DNA from: Prosthecobacter debontii
GTDB lineage: Bacteria; Verrucomicrobiota; Verrucomicrobiia; Verrucomicrobiales; Akkermansiaceae
DNA: 8,683 bases
Assembly (NCBI GenBank): GCA_945885485.1
Contig: CAMCYT010000103.1
Location: 1 to 8,683 of the forward strand
Direction of reading: 5' to 3'
Numbering within the stretch: the first letter of the stretch is position 1; the number at the start of each line of letters is the position of its first letter. A program made the position numbers and the translations under genes. Below, piece after piece: positions 1-6,207 of this stretch. Under the pieces are notes generated by a model. The model had not been told where the DNA came from. It searched no databases and saw only the letters and a program-made list of their open reading frames with translations.

Positions 1-323
1 GTAGGAATCCGAAACGGCTGCAAATAATACGCTCTCAGACCCAGCGCGATAACGATCGCCACGAACATCACCTCCACATTTTCCTCAAACCAATTCTGGG
101 GCTTCTCACGCGGTAGCGCATTTTCACAGGTAGCTCGTAACTGTTTTGATGCCTCATCCACTTTTTCGCGATTCTTTTCCTTGATCGCTTGAACCAAATC
201 ATTACGCCGAGATTCAATCTCCGCCACTCTATCGGCATTTAGCAAATCTCTTTTGTAATTCAAAAATTTGGTCGCTCCTTTAACGAGATACTTGGCATTT
301 TTTTTCCAATCGGGCGTGAACAT
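1..323 (-). CDS. lepB: Signal peptidase I, N-terminal part (cut by window edge)
   Basis: Signal peptidase I is the inner-membrane serine protease that removes signal peptides from exported proteins. The frame is open from an ATG at 323 down to base 1 (107 codons plus 2 nt), so only the N-terminus is present. It starts MFTPDWKKNAKYLVKGA. A charged, probably helical stretch follows (about residues 20-75, rich in K, E and R), then a hydrophobic segment (about 82-98, ENVEVMFVAIVIALGLRAYY) running into LQPFRIP. This TM-plus-QPFRIP junction is the classic lead-in to the catalytic-serine box P(S/T)GSM of family S26, so the window ends just before the active-site serine. The cytoplasmic N-terminal extension of about 80 residues is longer than in many family members. 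It diverges from the exported protease gene at 424. The identification rests on the TM/FRIP signature; the catalytic Ser/Lys dyad cannot be seen here. Confidence 0.82.
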   Translation of the reverse strand, partial: MFTPDWKKNAKYLVKGATKFLNYKRDLLNADRVAEIESRRNDLVQAIKEKNREKVDEASKQLRATCENALPREKPQNWFEENVEVMFVAIVIALGLRAYYLQPFRIP

Positions 324-423
324 ACACACCAACTATGAACCCCAAAAAGCTTCCCTGCAAGCCCTACGCCATGACAAACTCTAAATTCTTGCTTTACTTT
401 GCAACATAACCCAATTTGCCCGC

Positions 424-1602
424 ATGAATCTTGTATTCAAAACCTTTTTCATTTTACTTACATGCTGTCTTTCAAGCCATGTTTTTGCTCAGCAGCCCAA
501 ACTTTTACAAAGCCAAGTCAAAGGCTTGCTGGTCATTGAGTTGCCAAACCATAACTTTGCTGGCAGTGCGACCCAAATGAACGCCACTGCCGTTCCCATG
601 GATGTGAATGATAGGAATTCTTTCGGCATTCGCTTCAACCAAAGAGTCGGCGAAATGATGCGCTCAGCTACCGAGGAAGTCGAAAAACTCATGCGAGTTC
701 GACACGGCAAAGACCTTCCAAGTGGCCACCGCATCGAATTCGGCTTTGCAGATAAACACACCATGAAGGACGGCCCATCAGCTGCCGTCGCCTGCGCGAT
801 GATGTCAGAAGCCATTATTACCGGTGAGCAAATCCAACCATCATTCGCTGTTACCGGAGACATCACCGCAACCGGCGAAGTCCGCCCCGTCGGTGGCATC
901 ATTGCCAAGATCCGCGGCGCGGCAAAACGTGATTGCAAGGTAATGGCCATACCCATTGGCAATAAATCCGACATTCAGGACATCTACGTAATCGAGGGAA
1001 TTAACTCCATCGTCGCAACTCAAATCATTTTGATAGAAAATTTTGATCAGGCATGGGAAGTCGGCAGAGCTGAACGTTCTGTAAAAATCCAGAAAGCAAT
1101 CGATGACTACGCAATGGTGCAAGCCGCCATCACTCGCACCCCAGCAAGCATATCCCATCCACAAGTTCGCGAAAAACTGAAATCCATCATGGAGGCGATT
1201 CCAAATCACGAGTCTGCCCGCCTCATCAGCCTTCACGCGAGCGGAAAAGGCCCTAACAAACTTTCTCTGGCAGGCTCCTTACAAGCTATCCAAGAAGCCG
1301 CCGAAGAACTCAACGACACAATAAAATCCGGAAATTACCTAGAACGCGGAGTCAATAGCCCACTCTGGGAAAACGTCTCCGTTCTGAAAGGTCTAAGAGA
1401 CAATGTCGACCCAAGAACCAAGGACTATATCGATGCATTCCTTAAATCTGCAACTCTCCTCAAAGATTTCATCGCTAGCGGGAAGAAGCAATGGACGACA
1501 GAACAGCTACGCGAATTCAACTCCCAAATAGCCCGCATTGAGAGCGAAGAATCCAAGCTCCTTAATAACGTTGAGGTTCAAGAGGAACTGATTGATCAGT
1601 GA
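424..1602 (+). CDS. Exported Lon-type (S16) serine protease without ATPase domain
   Basis: A 392-residue protein predicted to be a peptidase acting outside the cytoplasm. Residues 1-22 form a signal peptide (MNLVFK, a hydrophobic core, then HVFA before QQ). Residues about 30-215 align by eye with the Lon proteolytic domain. MKDGPSA (114-120) matches Lon KDGPSAG and places the nucleophile at Ser119. TGDITATGEVRPVGGIIAK (144-162) matches the Lon strand ending in the catalytic Lys, here Lys162. The 43-residue Ser-Lys spacing equals that of E. coli Lon (Ser679/Lys722). AIPIGNKSDIQDI resembles the Lon segment after the dyad. There is no Walker A, so no AAA+ module. Residues about 215-392 are charged, probably helical, and of unknown function. 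No clear Shine-Dalgarno precedes the ATG; the start was chosen because it gives a complete signal peptide. It lies divergent from lepB and convergent with polX. Substrate is unknown; the ATP-independent, envelope location is inferred. Confidence 0.82.
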   Translation: MNLVFKTFFILLTCCLSSHVFAQQPKLLQSQVKGLLVIELPNHNFAGSATQMNATAVPMDVNDRNSFGIRFNQRVGEMMRSATEEVEKLMRVRHGKDLPSGHRIEFGFADKHTMKDGPSAAVACAMMSEAIITGEQIQPSFAVTGDITATGEVRPVGGIIAKIRGAAKRDCKVMAIPIGNKSDIQDIYVIEGINSIVATQIILIENFDQAWEVGRAERSVKIQKAIDDYAMVQAAITRTPASISHPQVREKLKSIMEAIPNHESARLISLHASGKGPNKLSLAGSLQAIQEAAEELNDTIKSGNYLERGVNSPLWENVSVLKGLRDNVDPRTKDYIDAFLKSATLLKDFIASGKKQWTTEQLREFNSQIARIESEESKLLNNVEVQEELIDQ

Positions 1603-1619
1603 GATTCAGATTTCTTATT

Positions 1620-3353
1620 TCATCTCTCCGCCTTTGGCTTGGACAAGAATGCTTCGATCTCTTGCGCTGAACGAGTATTAAGCACATCCTCTTTTCTCAG
1701 CCAACCTTTGCGGGCGATTCTGACTCCTTGGCCGAGATAATGCAGTTGAGCGCGTGAGTGTGCATCGGGATTGATCGAGCACAGTACACCTTTGTCTCGT
1801 GCGCGTTTCCACCAGCGCCAATCCATATCCATGCGCATCGGACTGCAATTTAGCTCAATCACGGTTCGTGTTGCCGCGGCGCAATCGATAATCTTTGCGT
1901 GATCCACCGCGTAAGGTTCTCGTTTCATCAAGAGCCTGCCAGTCAGATGGCCGAGCATAGTCACGTGTTCGTTCTCCATCGCGCGGCAGATCCGTGCGGT
2001 CATGGTTGCTTCGTCCATATTCATCAGGTTGTGAACGGAGGCGACGCAGAAATCGAGTTGGGCAAGGATATCATCGGAAAAATCCAAGCTGCCGTCTTTG
2101 AGGATATCCACTTCATTACCCGAGAAAATACGGAAGCCGTTCAATGATTTCTCCAAATTCCTAATCTCGGCGATTTGCGCGAGCAATCTTTCCTCATTCA
2201 AGCCGTTCGCCCAAAAAGAAGATTTCGAGTGATCGGAAATCCCAAGGTATTGCAAGCCGAGATCCATCGCTTCCTCCACCATACCTTCGAGGCTGTCTTT
2301 TCCATCGGAAGCCGTGGTGTGATTGTGAAACGTCCCACGCAGATTCATCAACTCGACCAAGCGCGGCAACTGCTTCTCCGCCGCCGCCTCGATCTCGCCA
2401 CGGTTTTCACGCAGCTCCGGCTCGATATACTGCAAACCTAGTAACTGATAAATATCTTTTTCATCCTCCACAGAGGGTCGCTCGATTTTATCGCTGATTG
2501 GATTGAGGCCGTATTCGTTCAATGACCAACCCTTCTTCAACGCCAGTGATCGTAGTGCGACATTGTGCTCCTTGGAACCGGTAAAATACTGCAAGGCAAA
2601 CGGAAACTCGGCGTTCTTCACCGCCCGCAAATCGCAATGCATCCCGTTTTTCAAACGCACGGAGGCTTTCGTTTCGCCGCACGCAATCACGGATTCCACT
2701 TCTGGCAGAGTGGTGAAATCTTCACACACCAACGCGCCTTCTTTTGTCGCCACCAGGAAATCCAAATCGCCGACAGTTTCCTTCGCTCTGCGATACGATC
2801 CCGCCACCGCCACTCTGGAAATCTCCGGATGCATCCGCAGCATTTCCAAAATACTCTCAACGACTATCCCGGTTTTTCCTAAAAGAAATCGATCCGCAAA
2901 TTTCTCATTCGCCGCGATTCCTTCGAGAATCTTGCTTTGCGTTTTCTCTCCAAATCCCGCCAGCGTCGCGACCCTTCCCTCCAAACAAGCCGCTTTGAGT
3001 TTCTCCAACGACACCACACCGAGCTCTTCATACAAAGCCTTGATCTTCTTCGGCCCAAGTCCCTGCACCTCAAATAAATCAAAAATGGTCGGCGGAAATT
3101 CTTCTTTGAGTTTCTCGTAAAATTCCAATTTCCCAGTCTTCGCTAGTTCACCCAATTTATCACGCAAGGCCTCGCCGATTCCTTTGATGCCATTTAATGT
3201 ATCGTTCTTCGCTAACTCAACGACATCCTCTTCCATCGCCAGAACAACCTCTGCACCTTGCCGATACGCGCGCACTTTAAACGGATTCTCCCCCTTCAAC
3301 TCCATCAACAGAGCGATCTTATCCAAAACCCCAGCCATCTCTTCGCGATTCAT
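1620..3353 (-). CDS. polX: DNA polymerase X with PHP nuclease domain
   Basis: Bacterial family-X DNA polymerase, a cytoplasmic gap-filling repair enzyme with a PHP domain that in characterised homologues gives 3'-5' exonuclease and AP-endonuclease activities. Its 577 residues match the usual 570-580. Helix-hairpin-helix motifs lie at about 53-74 (IKGIGEALRDKLGELAKTG), 93-112 (VQGLGPKKIKALYEELG) and 131-146. The polymerase core shows GSYRR (185-189), GDLDFL (195-200) with Asp196 and Asp198, the third carboxylate Asp241 in CDLRAV, and the Pol-beta-like YFTGS (256-260). The PHP domain starts near 339 and keeps its metal ligands: HNH (343-345), SDH (373-375), GNEVD (412-416), SVHN (439-442), GHL (468-470) and NPDAHS (528-533). 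All key residues are intact. The ATG at 3353 gives the normal family N-terminus, without an evident Shine-Dalgarno. It stands alone, convergent with the S16 protease gene and divergent from the phosphofructokinase gene. Confidence 0.96.
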   Translation of the reverse strand: MNREEMAGVLDKIALLMELKGENPFKVRAYRQGAEVVLAMEEDVVELAKNDTLNGIKGIGEALRDKLGELAKTGKLEFYEKLKEEFPPTIFDLFEVQGLGPKKIKALYEELGVVSLEKLKAACLEGRVATLAGFGEKTQSKILEGIAANEKFADRFLLGKTGIVVESILEMLRMHPEISRVAVAGSYRRAKETVGDLDFLVATKEGALVCEDFTTLPEVESVIACGETKASVRLKNGMHCDLRAVKNAEFPFALQYFTGSKEHNVALRSLALKKGWSLNEYGLNPISDKIERPSVEDEKDIYQLLGLQYIEPELRENRGEIEAAAEKQLPRLVELMNLRGTFHNHTTASDGKDSLEGMVEEAMDLGLQYLGISDHSKSSFWANGLNEERLLAQIAEIRNLEKSLNGFRIFSGNEVDILKDGSLDFSDDILAQLDFCVASVHNLMNMDEATMTARICRAMENEHVTMLGHLTGRLLMKREPYAVDHAKIIDCAAATRTVIELNCSPMRMDMDWRWWKRARDKGVLCSINPDAHSRAQLHYLGQGVRIARKGWLRKEDVLNTRSAQEIEAFLSKPKAER

Positions 3354-3384
3354 ATCGCAAGAAATGTGTAGCTCATTTCCTTAC

Positions 3385-3398
3385 TGCGCAAGTGCGCA
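3385..3398. repeat. TGCGCA-AG-TGCGCA palindromic pair between polX and pfp
   Basis: Two copies of the self-complementary hexamer TGCGCA, separated by AG, lie in the 137-bp region between the divergent polX and phosphofructokinase starts. The copies are both direct and inverted repeats and sit 32 bp upstream of the polX ATG. The geometry would suit a dimeric regulator, but no family can be named and a chance occurrence is possible. A second short palindrome (AATTTC-T-GAAATT, 3435-3447) lies nearer the phosphofructokinase gene. Confidence 0.3.
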
Positions 3399-3490
3399 CA
3401 AGAATCAGAATCATCGATCGCGCCTTTTCTCCATAATTTCTGAAATTTAGAGTTTCCCGTTTGCAGGAAAGCCGCAATCCTTCCACCGTT

Positions 3491-4717
3491 ATGAGTAATC
3501 GTCTTGAAGGAAAAGTTCTCGTCGCCCAAGGTGGCGGCCCCACCCCAGTGATCAACCAAAGTGTCGTCGGCGTTGCCCTCGAAGCTCGTAAGTTCTCACA
3601 AGTCACTTCGATTTACGGAGCTGTCCACGGAGTTTCCGGAATTATTAACGAAAACTTCGTCGATCTCACCCGCGAGACCACCCACAACCTCGAACAAGTC
3701 GCCGGCACTCCTTCTTCCGGCCTGCTCTCCACCCGCGATAAGCCCGATGAGGAATATTGCGCTCGCATGTTTGAGGTCATGCAAGCCCACGACATTCGCT
3801 ACTTTTTCTACGTCGGTGGAAACGATTCATCCGATACCGTCCGCATCGTCAACGAGCAAGCCCAAGCGGCGAACTACGAACTGCGCGCCATCCATATTCC
3901 GAAAACGATCGATAACGATCTCATGGAAAACGATCACTGCCCGGGCTTCGGCTCAGCAGCTCGTTTCGTTGCCCAAGCATTCATGGGTGTGAACCTCGAT
4001 AACCGCGCCCTTCAAGGCGTTTACATCGGCTGCGTCATGGGTCGCCACGCCGGCTTCCTCACTGCGGCTTCCGCACTCGCGCAAAAATATTACAACGACG
4101 GACCACACCTCGTTTACGTTCCTGAGCGCCACTTCACCACCGAGCAACTTCTTGCTGACGTCGATCGCATGTATTCCAAATACGGCATGTGCACGATCGC
4201 CGTTTCTGAAGGCGTCTCCGATCCCGATGGCACCCCGATGATTGTAAAACTTCTCGGAAAAGAAGAACGCGACTCGCATGGCAACGTTCAACTTTCCGGA
4301 ACCGGCGCACTCGGCGATCTACTTGCAGATACCATCCGCGACGGACTGAAAATCAAACGTGTCCGCTCAGATACATTCGGTTATCTCCAACGTTCTTTCA
4401 TGGGCATCCAATCGGATCGCGATGCACATGAAGCCCGTGAAGTTGGCGAAAAAGCCGTGCAATTCGCGATGTGGGACAATGTCGATGGCTCGGTCGCGAT
4501 CAAACGCCCTGTGCTCGATTACTCGGTCGATTATGAATTGGTGGACATCAAGAAAGTCGCTGGGAAAACCCGTCACATGCCGGATAACTTCATCAACGAT
4601 GCAGGCAATGGAGTGACGCAGGATTTCATGAACTACTGCCGTCCGTTGCTTGGCTCTAACATGCCAGAGCCGCATCGCCTGCGCGCACCTGCGGTTTCAA
4701 AAATTCTTAACCGCTGA
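3491..4717 (+). CDS. pfp: 6-phosphofructokinase, predicted pyrophosphate-dependent
   Basis: Phosphorylates fructose 6-phosphate to fructose 1,6-bisphosphate in glycolysis; the PPi-using form is reversible. From the ATG at 3491 it has 408 residues. Visible motifs are GGGPTPVINQS (14-24, donor-site loop), YVGGNDSSDT (107-116), IPKTIDND (136-143, with catalytic-base Asp141 by analogy to E. coli Asp127), MGRHAG (183-188, substrate binding), PER (211-213), SEG (239-241) and GYLQRS (297-302). Asp112 and Lys138 sit where ATP enzymes carry Gly104 and Gly124 (E. coli numbering). The Asp/Lys combination is the established marker of PPi-PFKs. The residue before Asp112 is Asn111 instead of the usual Asp103; I recall GGNDS in other PPi-type clades. 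An in-frame TTG at 3461 would add ten residues, but ATG was preferred because MSNRLEGKVLVAQGGGP is a normal family N-terminus. The gene ends at a bidirectional terminator. Confidence 0.93.
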   Translation: MSNRLEGKVLVAQGGGPTPVINQSVVGVALEARKFSQVTSIYGAVHGVSGIINENFVDLTRETTHNLEQVAGTPSSGLLSTRDKPDEEYCARMFEVMQAHDIRYFFYVGGNDSSDTVRIVNEQAQAANYELRAIHIPKTIDNDLMENDHCPGFGSAARFVAQAFMGVNLDNRALQGVYIGCVMGRHAGFLTAASALAQKYYNDGPHLVYVPERHFTTEQLLADVDRMYSKYGMCTIAVSEGVSDPDGTPMIVKLLGKEERDSHGNVQLSGTGALGDLLADTIRDGLKIKRVRSDTFGYLQRSFMGIQSDRDAHEAREVGEKAVQFAMWDNVDGSVAIKRPVLDYSVDYELVDIKKVAGKTRHMPDNFINDAGNGVTQDFMNYCRPLLGSNMPEPHRLRAPAVSKILNR

Positions 4718-4748
4718 TCTTAAGAAGAGTAGCTGCCGGAAAAAATAA

Positions 4749-4794
4749 GATCCGTTGGATCTGTCAAATATGACGGATCAGTCGGATCATTTTT
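4749..4794. terminator. Bidirectional intrinsic terminator between convergent genes
   Basis: An imperfect inverted repeat at 4749-4788 pairs GATCCG...GATCTGTCA with TGACGGATC...CGGATC around an AATA loop, with a three-base internal mismatch. On the plus strand it is followed by a T-run at 4790-4794, as needed to end the phosphofructokinase transcript. On the minus strand it is followed by TTATTTTTT (complement of 4740-4748), so it can also end the small membrane protein gene, whose stop codon (4787-4789) overlaps the hairpin edge. Confidence 0.72.
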
Positions 4795-5077
4795 CTTTCT
4801 CAGGAGCCTTCTCAGGAGTTTTCTCTATTGTCCCCTTATTCGCAACCTTATCAGCCTCTCTCTTTTTTTTCTCGGCCATTAGATATTCAAAAGTTCCATC
4901 GCTAGTCTTTACCGAAGTGACAGGCTTTTCCAATTTCGGAGGTGGAGGAAGGTCTTTTCTAAACAATGCGCGTGCGGCATCATAGATATTCACCATCATT
5001 ATGAGAACTATAACGTGAAAGATTAGCGACAAAATTCGCTTTCCGCCTTTTTTCGTGCTTTTCACTTTCTTCGCCAT
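4787..5077 (-). CDS. Small basic single-pass membrane protein, function unknown
   Basis: A 96-residue protein I do not recognise. It begins with a strongly basic segment (MAKKVKSTKKGGKR, 1-14). One hydrophobic segment follows (about 15-33, ILSLIFHVIVLIMMVNIYD). After that come a proline patch (LPPPPKLEKP, 43-52), a SDGTFEYLMAEKKKREADK segment and a Lys/Glu/Pro/Ala tail (about 80-96). The positive-inside rule predicts a cytoplasmic N-terminus and a short C-terminal part outside. AAGGTG two bases before the ATG resembles a Shine-Dalgarno but is unusually close. A terminator separates it from the upstream FKBP gene, so it is probably transcribed on its own. The K/E/P/A tail resembles the FKBP linker in composition, which is suggestive at most. 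Evidence that it is real: a coherent TM protein, an end that coincides with a terminator, and no competing gene in the interval. Confidence 0.6.
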   Translation of the reverse strand: MAKKVKSTKKGGKRILSLIFHVIVLIMMVNIYDAARALFRKDLPPPPKLEKPVTSVKTSDGTFEYLMAEKKKREADKVANKGTIEKTPEKAPEKEK

Positions 5078-5129
5078 AACACCTTAAAAGTAACCAACGA
5101 TTCAGAATCTTAAAACCTGTTTTTTAGAC

Positions 5130-5160
5130 AAAAAAGCCCCCGGCTATGGAAGCCGGAGGC
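5130..5160 (-). terminator. Rho-independent terminator of the FKBP gene
   Basis: Read on the minus strand, GCCTCCGGCT and AGCCGGGGGC form a 10-bp GC-rich stem with one G-U pair and a five-base loop (plus-strand 5136-5160). Six T residues follow (complement of 5130-5135). It lies 25 bp beyond the FKBP stop codon and upstream of the small membrane protein gene, so it should separate the two transcripts. Confidence 0.9.
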
Positions 5161-5184
5161 TAAAATCATTTCTATCTCAGAGAA

Positions 5185-6039
5185 TTACTGACCACCAGGG
5201 ATCTGAAATCCTTCTGGAAAGGCAGGCTGTGGAGGAGCATCCTTGATCGCAACCAACTCAATTTCAAAAATCAGAGTGGAGTTTGGACTGAGATCAACAC
5301 TCGCGCGCTGTTCCCCATAAGCCATGCTGCTTGGAATGAACAATTTCCACTTCGCTCCAACTGGCATCGATGTCAGGGCTTCACGGAATCCTTCAACGAC
5401 CTCAAGAGACATCTCAACAGGCTTACCTTCAGGTGAAGCATCGAATTGAGTGCCGTCGATTCTGGATCCTTTGTAGTTCACCACGAACAACTTATTGCTT
5501 GGTGCACCTTCGGCAGGAGCTACGTATTTTTGATCGCCGCCTTTAGCGAGAACCTCGTATTGGAGGCCGCTCTTGTTGGTGGTCACACCTTCACGCTTGC
5601 CGTTTTTTGCAAGAAAATCATTACCGGCTTTTAAATTTTCCTCAGCGAGAATTTTCTCACGTGCTTGGATTATTTCACTTAAACCCATCATGGCAGCCTG
5701 AAGTTTCTCAGGCTCAACCTCTGGCTTCTTACCTTTAGCTGCTGCAGCGAAGCCTTTGATGAAAATTTCCATCTCAAAGTCGTCGAGGCTTACGCCGTAT
5801 TTGCCAAAGTTTTCCGCGAATGCGCTACCTGCGCTATAACCTGCCGCATAAGATGAATCCGGTTTGATATCTGCAGCTTTCGGCGCCTCTTTAGGCGCTT
5901 CTTTTGCAGCCTGTGCAGGCGCATCTTTTGCAACTTCTTTAGGCGCCTCTTTTGCAGCCTCTTTCGCCATAGCGATTCCACTGATGGACAGAGCGATCAA
6001 CGCTGTCCGTGTGGCACGATTGAATAAGGAATGTCTCAT
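5185..6039 (-). CDS. Exported FKBP-type peptidyl-prolyl cis-trans isomerase (Mip/FkpA-like)
   Basis: A 284-residue folding catalyst that isomerises X-Pro bonds, predicted to be periplasmic. Residues 1-25 form a signal peptide (MRHSLFNRATR, a hydrophobic core, cleavage near AMA-KE). Residues 26-57 form a low-complexity Lys/Glu/Ala/Pro linker. Residues about 60-150 resemble the helical FKBP N-terminal dimerisation domain of Mip/FkpA (AAGYSAGSAFAENF..., ending LKAGNDFLAKNGKREGV). SGLQYEVL (157-164) leads into the FKBP domain, about 160-266. Its motifs include VVNYKGSRIDGTQFDAS (186-202), VVEGFREAL (214-222; Phe218 replaces the common Trp), MPVGAKWKLFIPSSMAYGE (225-243) and PNSTLIFEIELV. A proline-rich tail ends PGGQ. 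The ATG at 6039 gives the signal peptide; no strong Shine-Dalgarno is seen. It has its own terminator and a candidate promoter and is divergent from the helicase gene. Class is secure; lipoprotein status is unlikely because no lipobox cysteine is present. Confidence 0.93.
   Translation of the reverse strand: MRHSLFNRATRTALIALSISGIAMAKEAAKEAPKEVAKDAPAQAAKEAPKEAPKAADIKPDSSYAAGYSAGSAFAENFGKYGVSLDDFEMEIFIKGFAAAAKGKKPEVEPEKLQAAMMGLSEIIQAREKILAEENLKAGNDFLAKNGKREGVTTNKSGLQYEVLAKGGDQKYVAPAEGAPSNKLFVVNYKGSRIDGTQFDASPEGKPVEMSLEVVEGFREALTSMPVGAKWKLFIPSSMAYGEQRASVDLSPNSTLIFEIELVAIKDAPPQPAFPEGFQIPGGQ
5889..5960. repeat. Intragenic direct repeat coding the FKBP Ala/Lys/Pro linker
   Basis: Two 24-nt copies (5889-5912 and 5937-5960) differ at a single base and are spaced 48 nt apart, exactly 16 codons, so they repeat in frame. 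They encode AAKEAPKE-type units in the linker after the signal peptide. Several further GGCGC-containing partial copies lie around them. This is typical of a flexible linker that could change length by slippage or recombination. Confidence 0.75.
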
Positions 6040-6059
6040 AGTTTGTTTAAAGTCCGCAA

Positions 6060-6088
6060 AATGTAGAGATCTCCCTCATCCATGTCCA
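6060..6088 (-). promoter_or_regulatory. Candidate sigma70-type promoter for the FKBP gene
   Basis: On the minus strand, TGGACA (complement of 6083-6088; five of six match TTGACA) is separated by 17 bp from TACATT (complement of 6060-6065; four of six match TATAAT). The -10 box would lie about 20 bp upstream of the FKBP ATG, giving a very short leader, consistent with the lack of a clear Shine-Dalgarno. Prediction by eye only. Confidence 0.35.
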
Positions 6089-6136
6089 GAACGGGTTTTC
6101 GGGTTTTCAACACGTTCCTGACCCCACTCAGGCACA

Positions 6137-6168
6137 CACCAAGGTCGCAGATAAAGCACACCTTGGTG
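6137..6168. repeat. 9-bp perfect inverted repeat in the FKBP/helicase divergent region
   Basis: CACCAAGGT (6137-6145) and ACCTTGGTG (6160-6168) are exact reverse complements separated by 14 bp, in the 168-bp control region between the divergent FKBP and helicase genes, ending 39 bp before the helicase ATG. It could be an operator or a hairpin in the helicase leader. No convincing T-run follows (GTTTGAATTTC), so terminator function is less likely. Nearby, CGGGTTTT occurs twice in tandem (about 6092-6107). Confidence 0.45.
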
Positions 6169-6207
6169 GTTTGAATTTCAAAATCCTGCCGCTAACATCC
6201 CCACCGC

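Noticed and set aside
335..409. A 24-codon ATG-to-TAA reading frame upstream of the S16 protease, possible leader peptide.
   Set aside because: No Shine-Dalgarno, no regulatory-peptide feature such as repeated codons, and this length is expected by chance.
1588..1601. ACTGA-TTGA-TCAGT hairpin at the end of the S16 protease gene as a terminator.
   Set aside because: The stem is only 5 bp and AT-rich and lacks a proper T-run. It may be chance within the coding end.
2503..3120. Plus-strand 205-codon open frame inside polX.
   Set aside because: Entirely antisense to a well-conserved gene; its translation is Ser/Pro-rich with no domain, as expected of a shadow frame.
3461..3490. TTG at 3461 as start of the phosphofructokinase.
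   Set aside because: The added residues do not resemble the family N-terminus, and no ribosome binding site precedes TTG; ATG 3491 fits better.
5099..5109. GATTC-A-GAATC palindrome upstream of the small membrane protein gene as an operator.
   Set aside because: Short and AT-rich, no second copy at a meaningful distance, and no recognisable promoter around it.
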